Shown here: piece after piece, positions 1-8,560 of the stretch
Position numbering within the stretch: the stretch's first letter is position 1
How the letters are laid out: each line of letters opens with the position of its first letter
Source: Mycoplasma collis ATCC 35278
Lineage (GTDB): Bacteria > Bacillota_I > Bacilli_A > Mycoplasmatales > Metamycoplasmataceae
DNA: 56,128 nucleotides
Reading direction: 5' to 3'
NCBI RefSeq assembly: GCF_000701825.1
Contig: NZ_JNJY01000006.1
Coordinates: 1 to 56,128 of the forward strand
Notes under the pieces: generated by a model
Databases searched by the model: none
What the model saw: the letters and a program-made list of their open reading frames with translations, nothing else
Told to the model about the DNA's origin: nothing
Program-made: the position numbers and the translations under genes

Positions 1-25
1 TAATGGCAATTTATAAACTTGGGGA
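1..25 (+). repeat. Inverted repeat arm 1 at the hsdS 5' ends
   Basis: These 25 bases include the start codon and first codons (MAIYKLG) of the plus-strand hsdS. Their exact reverse complement lies at 2319-2343, at the start of the convergent minus-strand hsdS. Such a repeat at the 5' end of opposed hsdS genes is the usual recombination site of invertible hsdS cassettes. Confidence 0.85.
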
Positions 26-1043
26 ATTGGTAGAATTATTTTGTGGAAGTAGCGATTTAACTAAAAATTATATCGATAAAAACAAGGGAATTTATCCAGT
101 TATTTCTTCAAAAACATCAGAAAATGGTATATATGGTTATTTAAATTCTTTTATGTTCCAAAAAGGAATAACAATTTCAAAGGATGGAGCATATGCAGGT
201 ACAATTTTTTATCAAAAAAAACCTTTTTCTATAACAAGTCACGCTTTTTATTTGAAAATAAAAAATAAACTAATTTTAGAAAAATATCTTTTTTTCAATT
301 TAAAACAAAATGAAAATTTAGTTAAAAAAATTGGGGAAGGAGCTTCTACAAGAAATGGAATTTCTAAAAGTAATTTATCAAATTTAAAATTAAAAATCCC
401 ACCATTAGAAACTCAAAAATCAATAATAGATATTATAGATCCGTTAAACAAATTAATTGATAAATTAAAAGTTTTATTTAATAAAATAAAAAAATTTTTA
501 AAATTGCTTTATAAACAAAGTAAAAATGAAGAAATATTCTTGAGTAAAATTGTCATTTTAAATAATAAGAAATATAATAATCAAAAAAAATACGTTCCAA
601 CATCAATAGTTCATGAATTGTTTTTGGAAGAAGAATCACTATTAAAAATTAATGATGTAAACTCAAAACCGTCAAGAGCGAATCTTACAACTTTAGAAAA
701 TTCAATTATATTTTCTAAATTATTTGGTGAAAATAAAATATTTTTAACAAAAAATGAAAAAGATAAAGTTTTTTCTACTGGTTTTTTTAATTTACAAGAA
801 AAAAATCAAAAAAATGATGATTTGATCGCTTATTTTTTAAGTGAAGATTTTATAAATTCAAAAAAGAAATTAAAAACAGGCACAACAATGGAGGGCATTA
901 ATTTAAATTCATTTAAAATGTTGAAAATGAAAAAAATGTTTTTAAATTCTAATTTTTTTTATGAGATGTTTTATTTTATAAATATTTTGTTAAATAAAAT
1001 AAAAAACTTATCTTTTGTATTAATAAAAATACTAATTAATTAA
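3..1043 (+). CDS. hsdS: Type I restriction-modification specificity subunit HsdS, copy 1
   Basis: This is the DNA-recognition subunit of a type I restriction-modification enzyme, which directs HsdM and HsdR to a bipartite target. The 346-residue protein has the usual two-repeat plan. The first target-recognition domain (about 1-135) contains YPVISSKT, NGIYGYLNS and GAYAGTIF. A conserved helix follows (PPLETQKSIIDIIDPLNKLID, about 132-152), then a more divergent second domain (about 195-320) and a final helical segment. The ATG at 3 gives the same MAIYKLG start as the opposed copy at 2341. No ribosome site can be judged because the window begins two bases upstream. hsdM and hsdR are not in the window. 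The first domain resembles the second domain of the opposed gene, consistent with domain shuffling by inversion. Confidence 0.93.
   Translation: MAIYKLGELVELFCGSSDLTKNYIDKNKGIYPVISSKTSENGIYGYLNSFMFQKGITISKDGAYAGTIFYQKKPFSITSHAFYLKIKNKLILEKYLFFNLKQNENLVKKIGEGASTRNGISKSNLSNLKLKIPPLETQKSIIDIIDPLNKLIDKLKVLFNKIKKFLKLLYKQSKNEEIFLSKIVILNNKKYNNQKKYVPTSIVHELFLEEESLLKINDVNSKPSRANLTTLENSIIFSKLFGENKIFLTKNEKDKVFSTGFFNLQEKNQKNDDLIAYFLSEDFINSKKKLKTGTTMEGINLNSFKMLKMKKMFLNSNFFYEMFYFINILLNKIKNLSFVLIKILIN
413..436 (+). repeat. Inverted repeat, internal hsdS pair, arm 1
   Basis: A 24-base stretch coding the conserved central helix (QKSIIDI) of hsdS copy 1. It recurs exactly as the reverse complement at 1854-1877 in the opposed copy. 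It falls between the two recognition domains, so recombination here would exchange single domains rather than whole genes. Confidence 0.8.
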
Positions 1044-1082
1044 AAAACATAAAAAATTTGTTAAAAAATAAAATTTTAAACT

Positions 1083-1136
1083 AAAAAACAATATTTTCAA
1101 AAGTAAATGTTTCACTTTTAAAAATATTGTTTTTTA
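1083..1136. terminator. Bidirectional terminator between convergent hsdS genes
   Basis: A long hairpin with arms AACAATATTTT-AAAAGT and ACTTTT-AAAAATATTGTT around a short loop. It is flanked by A runs on one side and T runs on the other, so it can end transcripts from both hsdS genes. Confidence 0.8.
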
Positions 1137-1147
1137 AAATTAAATTT

Positions 1148-2341
1148 TTAAATCATTAATTTTAATATTTTTTCTTCAAGATTTTCTACCAAAAAATTCA
1201 TTTTTTTTATTTCATTAGACATTCCTATGATAAAGTTTTGAATTTCTAAAGATGGAATTTCGATAAGAATTTCTTCAACAGAATAATTTCTAATTGCCGG
1301 CCTTGAAGTTCCTACTATATTTTTAGATTTTATATCTTTTTCTTTATTTTTTAATAAATAAAAAATATATTTGATTAAAAAAATATTTTTTATTTTTGGA
1401 ATTAATATTATGCAAACATTAGTAATAGAAAATTTACCATTTTGTAAAAAAAATGTTCCAGCATATCCATCAGTATTCATTGTAATGTATTCCCCATCAT
1501 ACATATATGAATTTATATAACCAAAAATTCCATTATTTTTTGTATTAGAAGAAATAACAGGGTAAATTCCACTATTTAATCTTAAATATTTACCATTTAT
1601 TACATTACCTCTTTTTATTTCAAATATATCTTTTAATTTATATTTTTTTGTGTTTAACAAAAAAAGATTTATTAATTTTATTATTTTTAGATTGAATAAG
1701 TTTTGTTTTTCAATAATTTTTATTAAATTATTTTTTATTTTTTCAATCGGCTCTATAATATCTATTAAATTTTGAATATCTTTTTTTGTATTTTCTAAAT
1801 TATTTATTCTAACAAGTTTGTTATGTTTTAAAAATAATTCTTCATGTGTTTCGATAATATCTATTATTGATTTTTGAATTTCTAATGAAGGTACATCAAT
1901 AATAAAATTTTTTATTATTATTGTATTCAAATTTTTTTGAGTTGTACCAGAAGCTAATTTTACAAAATTATTTCTATTTTTATGAAAGTAAAAATTCAAA
2001 TATTTTATATCTAATATTTTGTTGTTGGGAATAATTTTGCAAAAAGATTGATTTATGTATAGATTTTCATAATTTTCATTAATAGCTGAAAGAGCTGGAG
2101 TTGCATACATGCTATAAACTAATTCATTTTTTTCTAGTTTTATTAAATTATTTTCTAAAATTGATTCATCGTATTTTTCAAAATTTCCATCAATTTTATT
2201 ATCTTTAAAATTTCTAACTAATAATCAATTTATTTTTCCTTTTTTATTTTCATAATTATTAAGTTTCTTATTATTTTTTTTATTATTAATGCCCTTTCCG
2301 CTGATTATTTCAGCTACATCCCCAAGTTTATAAATTGCCAT
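1148..2341 (-). CDS. hsdS: Type I restriction-modification specificity subunit HsdS, copy 2
   Basis: Second HsdS subunit, convergent with copy 1. It is 397 residues when TGA is read as Trp (KINWLL near residue 50). The ATG at 2341 gives MAIYKLGDVAEI, the same first seven residues as copy 1. Recognition domain 1 is about residues 1-150. The conserved helix SLEIQKSIIDIIETHEELF follows. Recognition domain 2 (about 220-370) contains GIYPVISSNT, NGIFGYINSYMY and DGYAGTFF and is clearly related to domain 1 of copy 1. The gene ends in helix IPSLEIQNFIIG. Only one copy is probably expressed with hsdM at a time if the upstream promoter lies outside the window. A terminator hairpin (2354-2399) stands just ahead of this gene, which fits a silent or donor copy, but this is inference. 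Confidence 0.92.
1854..1877 (-). repeat. Inverted repeat, internal hsdS pair, arm 2
   Basis: Reverse complement of 413-436, encoding the central QKSIIDI helix of hsdS copy 2. Perfect over 24 bases. Confidence 0.8.
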
Positions 2342-2343
2342 TA
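2319..2343 (-). repeat. Inverted repeat arm 2 at the hsdS 5' ends
   Basis: Perfect reverse complement of bases 1-25, covering the start codon of hsdS copy 2. The match stops where the two genes' recognition domains diverge. Confidence 0.85.
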
Positions 2344-2353
2344 ATAAATAAAA

Positions 2354-2399
2354 AAAATCTCGAAATAAAAATGTATTAACTATTTCAAGATTTTTTTTT
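2354..2399 (-). terminator. Terminator of the GH13 lipoprotein gene
   Basis: Hairpin with arms AATCTCGAAATA and TATTTCAAGATT (one C/A mismatch), with a run of eight T on the minus strand. It separates the surface glycosidase from hsdS copy 2, whose start codon follows within about 15 bases. Confidence 0.75.
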
Positions 2400-2440
2400 G
2401 ATAAATAAATTTTTATATTTAAAAATAATAGGTTTAAAAT

Positions 2441-4201
2441 TTAAATTTCTAAAATTAATAAAGAACCATGTTTTATAAAAATTTTGTTATTTTCAATTTT
2501 AACTTTGTAATTAAAAACAACATTTTTATATTGTTTTTTTAAAATTAATTCATCATTTTTTATTTTTCCATTTGTATATAAAAATAAAAATTTTTTTTCA
2601 TTTTTTAAATCATTTCTAATAAAAGTTACAGCTATGTTTTTATTATCAATATATTCGTTAGCATTGCTTATAGTTTTATTATCACTTGAAAATAAAAATG
2701 GATTTTTACCTCTAAATTCATTTAAAAATTTAATTGTATTATATATCGAATCTTTATTATTAATTTGGTTTTCAACATTTTCAATATCATTAGAAAAATT
2801 TAAAAAAATTTTATCATTACTTTTTGCTTCTGAAAAAGAAACATTATATTTACTATTTTTTCATTTAAATGGTTCTCTTAAACCAGGATCACCAAATTTT
2901 TTATTAGCATGCATACCTAATTCATCTCCATGATAAATTATTGGTTTAGCAGGATGGATTAATAAAGCAAAATAAGCAGATTTAATTGCTTCTTTTTCAT
3001 CATTTGTTAATGGTTTATCTAAATCATTAACAAATAATTTTGAGACATTTGTTCTATAAGAATTTATTCATCTATCATTATCATGATTAGATAAAAATGG
3101 TACTCACTCATTTGGTTTATATTCTTTTAAAAAATTTTGAATTTCATTAATATTTTTATTAATAAATCAATTATTTTTTCAATGAGTGCTATCATATACT
3201 GTATCTAGCGCTTTATTATTTTGATAAGTAAAATATTTTTTAGCTTCTAATGGATTTTTTCATCATTCACCCATCATAAATATTTCTTTATCATTTTGAT
3301 TAGTTTCTTTCAAACCTTCATTTGAAGCTTTTCTTAATTCATAAAATATTTTGCTTGTTGTAAAATTATTTTGACTTTCACCATAAGAAGAGAAAAATTC
3401 ATCAAAAGCATCATATCTAAAGCCATCTACCCCTAGTTTTGTTCAATATTTTTGAATTGCTTTTAATTCTTCAATTACTTCAGAATTATCTAAATTTAAA
3501 TCAGGCATACCAGCTCAAAATTTTGATGTATAAAAATGATTAGTTGGGTTTTTATCTTTTAAATTTATAAAAATATCTCTTAATTCTCTTGTATCTTGAT
3601 TAGAATCATTAACTTTGTTATCATAAAAATGATAAAAATTTTTATATTTTTCTTCACCTTTTAATGCTTGTTGAAATCATGGATGTTCAAAAGATGTATG
3701 ATTAAAAACCATATCCATATAAACTTTAATTCCATTTTCATGAGCTGTTTTTAAAAAATCTAAAAAGGCTTCTTTTCCCCCTAGTTCTTTAGCTACTTCT
3801 GTATAATTTATTACATCATAACCATGATATGAACTAGAAGGATGAATTGGTGATAAATAAATTTGATCTATTTTTAAATCAACAAAATAATTAATTTTTT
3901 CTTTTAAACCAATAAAATCACCAATACCATCATTATTACCATCAGCAAAAGAATATACTAATACTTGATAAACAACATTAGAATTATTTTCTTTTTTTAT
4001 AAACGGAGCTAACATTTTAGCATTTTTTACATCTTCTTTATAAGATAATTTATTTTCATTAAAAACAAATTTTTCTTCCTGTCATTTTGAATAATTTTTA
4101 CACGAAACAAAAAATATTAAGCAAAAAAACAATAAAATGTAAACAAAAAATTTTCTTTTATTTTTTAAAATATTATTTTTAAATCTATTATATTTTTTCA
4201 T
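2441..4201 (-). CDS. Alpha-amylase family (GH13) surface lipoprotein
   Basis: A secreted, lipid-anchored glycosidase of 586 residues predicted to cleave alpha-1,4 (or 1,6) glucans outside the cell. A charged N-terminus and hydrophobic stretch end in lipobox FFVSC (Cys34). GH13 motifs are present in order: NDGIGDFIG; MDMVFNHTSFEHP (region I); GVDGFRYDAF with nucleophile Asp about 264; FMMGEWW with acid Glu about 312; and FLSNHDNDR with the transition-state Asp near 373. TGA codons supply Trp. The exact specificity (amylase, neopullulanase or oligo-glucosidase) cannot be fixed from motifs. It is monocistronic, divergent from the gene at 4344. A palindrome-like site at 4244-4255, shared with the other glucan operons, suggests joint control with the maltodextrin importer. 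Confidence 0.92.
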
Positions 4202-4243
4202 AATTTAATTTTAAAAAAAATAAATTATCTAAAATTAAATAAC

Positions 4244-4255
4244 TTGATATATCTT
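4244..4255. promoter_or_regulatory. Candidate glucan-regulon operator (GH13 lipoprotein)
   Basis: TTGATATATCTT lies 43-54 bases upstream of the GH13 lipoprotein start. It matches 10 of 12 positions of the perfect palindrome TTGATATATCAA at 35605. Its place upstream of an alpha-glucan gene is the argument for function; the short AT-rich motif alone would be weak. Confidence 0.4.
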
Positions 4256-4343
4256 TTTTAAAAAAATGTATTTAAAAAATTTAAAAAAAATCGTTTTTAA
4301 TATAAAATTAACATATAAAAATCAAAAATCGAAAGAGGAAAAA

Positions 4344-4673
4344 ATGAAAAATGTTAAATTAAAAAAACTTAATATATTAGATGAAAAACAATTTATTACT
4401 GATTATAAGTTTTATCTTGAAAATTTAAATTTAAAAGCTGATGAATTTGTAAATGTTGCAATTCACTTAATCCAATCAAACCATAACGTTGTTAATTTAT
4501 TTTATGATGTAAAATACCGAGAAAAAAATAATGAAATATTTTACATAACTTATGTTGTTGATGAATTAAATTTAGCTAATTATTTTCAATTTTTCAACGA
4601 CTTTAATAAAAACAATCCAAGCTCTAAAGTAAAAAACTTTAAATTTGATAATTTTCACTATATAAAAAGTTAA
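4344..4673 (+). CDS. Hypothetical protein, 109 aa
   Basis: A small soluble protein that I do not recognise. The ATG at 4344 is chosen because GAGGAA stands just ahead of it; upstream in-frame ATG codons lack such a site. The product (MKNVKLKKLNIL at the start, ending FDNFHYIKS) is charged, rich in Asn, Lys and Phe, without Cys, signal peptide or membrane segment, and looks like a mixed alpha/beta fold. It stands alone between the divergent GH13 lipoprotein gene and ppa, which has its own probable -10 box (TAAAAT near 4714). The clean ribosome site and absence of TGA or frame breaks support a real gene. Confidence 0.7.
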   Translation: MKNVKLKKLNILDEKQFITDYKFYLENLNLKADEFVNVAIHLIQSNHNVVNLFYDVKYREKNNEIFYITYVVDELNLANYFQFFNDFNKNNPSSKVKNFKFDNFHYIKS

Positions 4674-4726
4674 TTACTAAAATATTTAAATTATTTTTTT
4701 AATAACTAAATGATAAAATAAATATT

Positions 4727-5278
4727 ATGAAAAAAATAGTTACTGTTAATATTGAGATACCAAAAAACTCAAATATAAAATACGAATATGATCGTGAAAG
4801 AAATCAAATTGTTGTAGATAGAATTTTAAGAGATGGTTTTAGATATCCGGCAAATTATGGATCATTAAGAGAAGCATTAGATTGAGATGGTGATGAATTA
4901 GATGTTCTTGTTTATTCTAATGAAGAATTTTTAACAGGTTCAGCGCTTAATGCAAGAATAATTGGTGCTATGAAAATGATTGATGATGGTGAAACTGATA
5001 CAAAATTAATTGCTGTTCATGAAGATGATTATCGTTTAGATAATATTAATAAATTAGAAGATTTACCAAAATGATGATTAAGAGAAATTGAAATTTTCTT
5101 TTCTAATTATAAAAATTGAAAAAGACCAAATATAACTTCAATCGAAGGTTTTGGAAATACTGAATGAGCGATTAATGAATATAATGAATGTGTTGAATTA
5201 ATGCAAAAATATGGTAATTTACCAAAAAAAGATTTTATAAAATTAATGAAAGAAAAACATCCAGATAAGTATAAATAA
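4727..5278 (+). CDS. ppa: Inorganic pyrophosphatase (soluble, family I)
   Basis: Hydrolyses pyrophosphate released in nucleic acid, tRNA and sugar-nucleotide reactions and so drives them forward; cytoplasmic. The 183-residue protein has the family I core: KYEYDR near the start, RFPxNYG-like [12 protein letters not shown], and the metal-binding signature [11 protein letters not shown]. Further acidic residues lie in [14 protein letters not shown]. The ending HPDKYK is typical of bacterial enzymes. TGA encodes several Trp, for example ALDWDGDELD and LPKWWLREIE. Length is normal. It is a single-gene unit ending in a strong hairpin terminator. Confidence 0.97.
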
Positions 5279-5307
5279 AAAAAATAAAGTTGATACTTTA
5301 TTTTTTT
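5277..5307 (+). terminator. Terminator after ppa
   Basis: Hairpin AATAAAGT-TGAT-ACTTTATT overlapping the ppa stop and followed by a T run to 5307. Confidence 0.85.
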
Positions 5308-5326
5308 ACTATATTTAAAAAATACA

Positions 5327-5854
5327 ATGTTGAATATTGTTTTATATCAACCAGAAATATCACCAAATACTGGAAATATAATTCGCACATGTTTTGCTGT
5401 AGGAGCAAAATTACATATTATTAAACCAATTGCTTTTGATTTGGAACCGAAATATTTAAAAAGACCAGCAGCAGGAAAAAGATTAAGTGACATTAGACAT
5501 GAAATTCATGCAAATTACGATGAATTTAAGAAACTTTATGGTAATAAAAATATTTTTTATATCACTAGATATGGGTTTAAATCATATTCAGATGTAAATT
5601 TTAAAAAAGAAGATTTTGAAAAAAAAGAAATATTTTTAATGTTTGGAGCTGAATCTACAGGCATACCTAAAGAAATTTTGCAAAATAACATTGAAAATTG
5701 CTTAAGAATTCCAATGGTAGAAGAAGCTAGATCGATTAATTTAGCTAATTCCGTTTTTCTTTTAGCTTACGAAGTTATGAGACAATTAAAATTTAAAAAT
5801 CTATCTTTATACGAAAGCCAAAAAGGCAAGGATTTTATTTTAAAAAATGATTAA
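5327..5854 (+). CDS. trmL: tRNA (cytidine/uridine-34 2'-O)-methyltransferase TrmL
   Basis: A SPOUT-class methyltransferase that methylates the ribose of the wobble nucleotide 34 in tRNA-Leu, using S-adenosylmethionine. The 175-residue length and the motifs fit TrmL (YibK): N-terminal NIVLYQPEISPNTGNIIRTC, then LFMFGAESTGIP-like LMFGAESTGIPKE, and the knot segment RIPMVEEARSINLANSVFLLAYE that binds the cofactor. It is the first gene of a tightly packed set; its last eight bases overlap the next methyltransferase gene. The ribosome site ahead of the ATG is weak. Confidence 0.95.
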   Translation: MLNIVLYQPEISPNTGNIIRTCFAVGAKLHIIKPIAFDLEPKYLKRPAAGKRLSDIRHEIHANYDEFKKLYGNKNIFYITRYGFKSYSDVNFKKEDFEKKEIFLMFGAESTGIPKEILQNNIENCLRIPMVEEARSINLANSVFLLAYEVMRQLKFKNLSLYESQKGKDFILKND

Positions 5855-6572
5855 TTCAATTAAAAATAATAAAATAATTGAATTGTCAAAATTGAAAATA
5901 AAAAAATATAGAGATTTAACAAATACTTTTTTAATTGAGGGACAAAAAATTATAAATGAAGCTCTTAATGAAAATCTTATTTTAAAAATTTATACAAGTG
6001 ATTTAAATTATAAAAATAATTTTGTTGAAGTAATTTATGTTTCGCAAAATATTATTAATAAATTATCTTCTTTGCATAGCAAAGATAATAAATATATTGC
6101 ATTATGCAAAAAGAAAAATTTTTCATTTGGTAAAATGAAAAAAATAGTTATTTTAGACAATATTCAAGATCCAGGAAATTTAGGTGCCATAATTAGAAAC
6201 TCAATAGCATTTAATTTTGATAGTTTAATTGTTGAAGGTGTTGATATTTATAATGAAAAAGTTATTAGAAGTTCAAAAGGAGCGCTTTTTAAATTAAATA
6301 TTATTAATGTAAATAATTTAGCTGAATTTTTAAAGCAAATTAAAGAAAATTTTTTAATACTAGGTACTGATTTAACAAAAAAAGCAATTGAAATTCAAAA
6401 TTTTAAATTGGAAAAAAGTAAAAATGTAGCTATTATTTTTGGTAATGAAGGACATGGAATATCGCCTCAAATTTCTCAATACATTGACCAAAATATTTAT
6501 ATTAAAATAAATTTTGAATCATTAAATATAGCAATAGCAAATGGAATAATATTATATTTTTTAAAGGATTAA
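5847..6572 (+). CDS. TrmH/SpoU family RNA 2'-O-ribose methyltransferase
   Basis: A second SPOUT ribose methyltransferase, 241 residues, probably acting on 23S rRNA (RlmB type) or tRNA. An N-terminal substrate-binding part (about 1-95, with RDLTNTFLIEGQKIINEAL) precedes the SpoU core: VILDNIQDPGNLGAIIRNS, then IIFGNEGHGIS and SLNIAIANGIILYF at the C-terminus. These are the three conserved SpoU motifs. The start overlaps the end of trmL by eight bases and the stop is three bases from the DivIVA-like gene, so all are probably co-transcribed. The RNA target cannot be read from the sequence. Confidence 0.93.
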   Translation: MINSIKNNKIIELSKLKIKKYRDLTNTFLIEGQKIINEALNENLILKIYTSDLNYKNNFVEVIYVSQNIINKLSSLHSKDNKYIALCKKKNFSFGKMKKIVILDNIQDPGNLGAIIRNSIAFNFDSLIVEGVDIYNEKVIRSSKGALFKLNIINVNNLAEFLKQIKENFLILGTDLTKKAIEIQNFKLEKSKNVAIIFGNEGHGISPQISQYIDQNIYIKINFESLNIAIANGIILYFLKD

Positions 6573-6574
6573 AT

Positions 6575-6865
6575 ATGCAAAATAAAAAAGAAATTAAATA
6601 CGAAAAATATATTAAAGAAATTTTGGATAAAAAATTTGATGTATCAATAAATGGTTACGATCCCGAACAAGTAGATTTATTTTTTGATAATTCAATTGTT
6701 TGAATTAATAATCTTTTGGAAGAATTAAAAAATACAAATAATTTAAATGAAACATTAAAAGAAGAAAATAAAAAAAATCTTTCAAAAATTGAAGCACAAA
6801 ATCAAGAAATTTTCACACTCAAAGAATATATAAAAAAACTTAATTCAAAAAAAGAAATAATTTAA
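6575..6865 (+). CDS. DivIVA/GpsB-like small coiled-coil protein
   Basis: A 96-residue protein with the signature of the DivIVA N-terminal lipid-binding domain (FDVSINGYDPEQVDLFFD, about 24-41) followed by a coiled coil to the end (LLEELKNTNNLNETLKEENK and on). DivIVA and GpsB proteins mark curved membrane or the division site. In wall-less mycoplasmas the role is not settled; a link to division or cell-shape proteins is inference. It lies two bases after the SpoU gene and one base before engB, so translation is probably coupled. One Trp is coded by TGA (VWINN). Confidence 0.85.
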
Positions 6866-6866
6866 A

Positions 6867-7427
6867 ATGTGAAAATTTATAATATCTTCTTCTAATAAAT
6901 CAAATTGATATAATCATTCAAATTATGAAATTTGTTTTATAGGTCGTTCTAACGTTGGAAAATCTTCACTGTTAAATGCTTTAGCTAATCAAAATATTGC
7001 CAAAATTTCAAGTGTGCCCGGTAAAACTAAATTAATTAATTTTTTTGAAAATAATGATAAAAATATTATTGTAGATCTTCCAGGTTATGGTTATGCAAAA
7101 ATGTCAAAAAAAGATAATGAAATAATGTTACAAATGCTTTACGATTATTTTAAAGATAGAAGCCAATTAAAGACAGTTTTTTTATTATTTGATACAAGAA
7201 TTGGTTTGCAAAATATCGATCTTAATACGTTGAAATTTTTAAGTGAGTTAAATCGAAAAGTTATTTTAGTGGGTACTAAAATTGATAAATTAAATCAATC
7301 ACAATTAGCAAAAATTAAAACTCTATTAGAAAAAGAAAAAAAATATCAATATATTTTTGTTTCAAGCAAAAACAAAAAAAATATTCAAATTTTAAACGAA
7401 ATAATAAACAATGAATTTAAAGCATAA
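6867..7427 (+). CDS. engB: Ribosome biogenesis GTPase EngB (YsxC/YihA)
   Basis: A small GTPase required for assembly of the 50S subunit. It is 186 residues from the ATG at 6867; the first dozen codons include TGA-Trp (MWKFIISSS, SNWYNHS). GTPase motifs are present: G1 GRSNVGKSS, the G2 Thr in the stretch VPGKTKLINF, G3 DLPGYGYAK, G4 GTKIDKLN and G5 VSSKN. DLPGYGYAK is diagnostic of EngB. The gene starts one base after the stop of the DivIVA-like gene. Confidence 0.96.
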
Positions 7428-7465
7428 ATTTATTTTAAATTCATTTTTTTTAATAAAGGAAAACT

Positions 7466-8560
7466 ATGTTTGTTTGTAAAATTGAATTTTATAATCAAAA
7501 AGGACAAGGTGCATGTAAATGAAATAATAAAATAGTTTATATGCCATTTGTAATTTTAAATGAAGAAGTTGAATTTAAAATTATTAAAGAATTTAAAAAT
7601 TATATTATTGCTAATGTTGATAAAATTATAAAACCATCATTAATGAGAAATTATGATTTACCTGATAATTATCAAAATATTGGTGGTTATGAATTATTTC
7701 ATATGAATATTGAAGCTGAAAAAGAATATAAAATATTTAACACTTTAAATGCATTTAAACAAAATGCTAATTTTAATCTTGAAAATTTAGACTATTTTCA
7801 AGGAGAAAAAATATTACGCTATAGAAACAAAATAACTTTATTAGATGGAAAATTTCATAAACCAAAAACTAATGAATTGATAAAGTTAGATGATTTTCTT
7901 TTAAGTGATATAAAACCTGTCACAGATAAGAAAGGTAAAGTTATTTTTAGACAATTAGATGATCTAATAATTGGAAATGAAAATGATAAGCTTTATACAA
8001 CTGATACTTTATTAGATTTAAAATTCAGAGTTAATATTAATTCATTTTATCAAATTAACAAAGAAGTGGCACAAGTAGCATATCAAGATATTTTAAATTT
8101 TTTAAATAAAGAAGATGTAGTTTATGATTTATATTCCGGAATTGGCACTATTGCTCTTTTAGCTTCTAAAAAAGCTAAATTTGTTTATTCTGTAGAATAT
8201 AATAAATTTTCTTTTAAAGATGCTTTATATAATGCAAAATTAAATAATATAAAAAACGTAAAATTTATTTTATCTGATGTTAAAGAATATTTAAAAAATA
8301 ATAAAGAAAAAAAATTATCTGGAACATTAATAATCGATCCATCACGTAGTGGCTTAAATTCAAAAATAGTTAATTTAATTTTAAAACATGATTTTAAAAA
8401 AATAATTTATCTATCATGCAATGTTTTTACCCAAGCAGCTGATTTTAATCTTTTTAAACAAGCTTATAAATTAACATTTGCAAAAATTTATAACATGTTT
8501 CCAAGGACGTATCATATTGAAAATTTAATTGTTTTAGAAAAAAGGAAAATAAATGAATAA
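7466..8560 (+). CDS. RlmD/TrmA-type uracil-5-methyltransferase lacking Fe-S cysteines
   Basis: An S-adenosylmethionine-dependent m5U methyltransferase of rRNA or tRNA, 364 residues. The ATG at 7466 follows AAAGGA; a TGA-Trp (ACKWNN) sits in the first 25 codons. Residues 1-60 resemble a TRAM domain (GQGACKWNNKIVYMPF). The C-terminal class I fold has DLYSGIGTIALLASKKA, then DPSRSGLN (family DPPRxGL) and the catalytic Cys motif YLSCNVFT. The Cys cluster that normally binds a 4Fe-4S centre before the methyltransferase domain (CGGCxxQH) is replaced by NIGGYELFHM, so the cluster is lost. The last eight bases overlap tex. Confidence 0.9.

Noticed and set aside
2634..2933. A 99-codon plus-strand frame
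   Set aside because: Antisense shadow of the GH13 lipoprotein gene, which carries all catalytic motifs in one frame on the minus strand.
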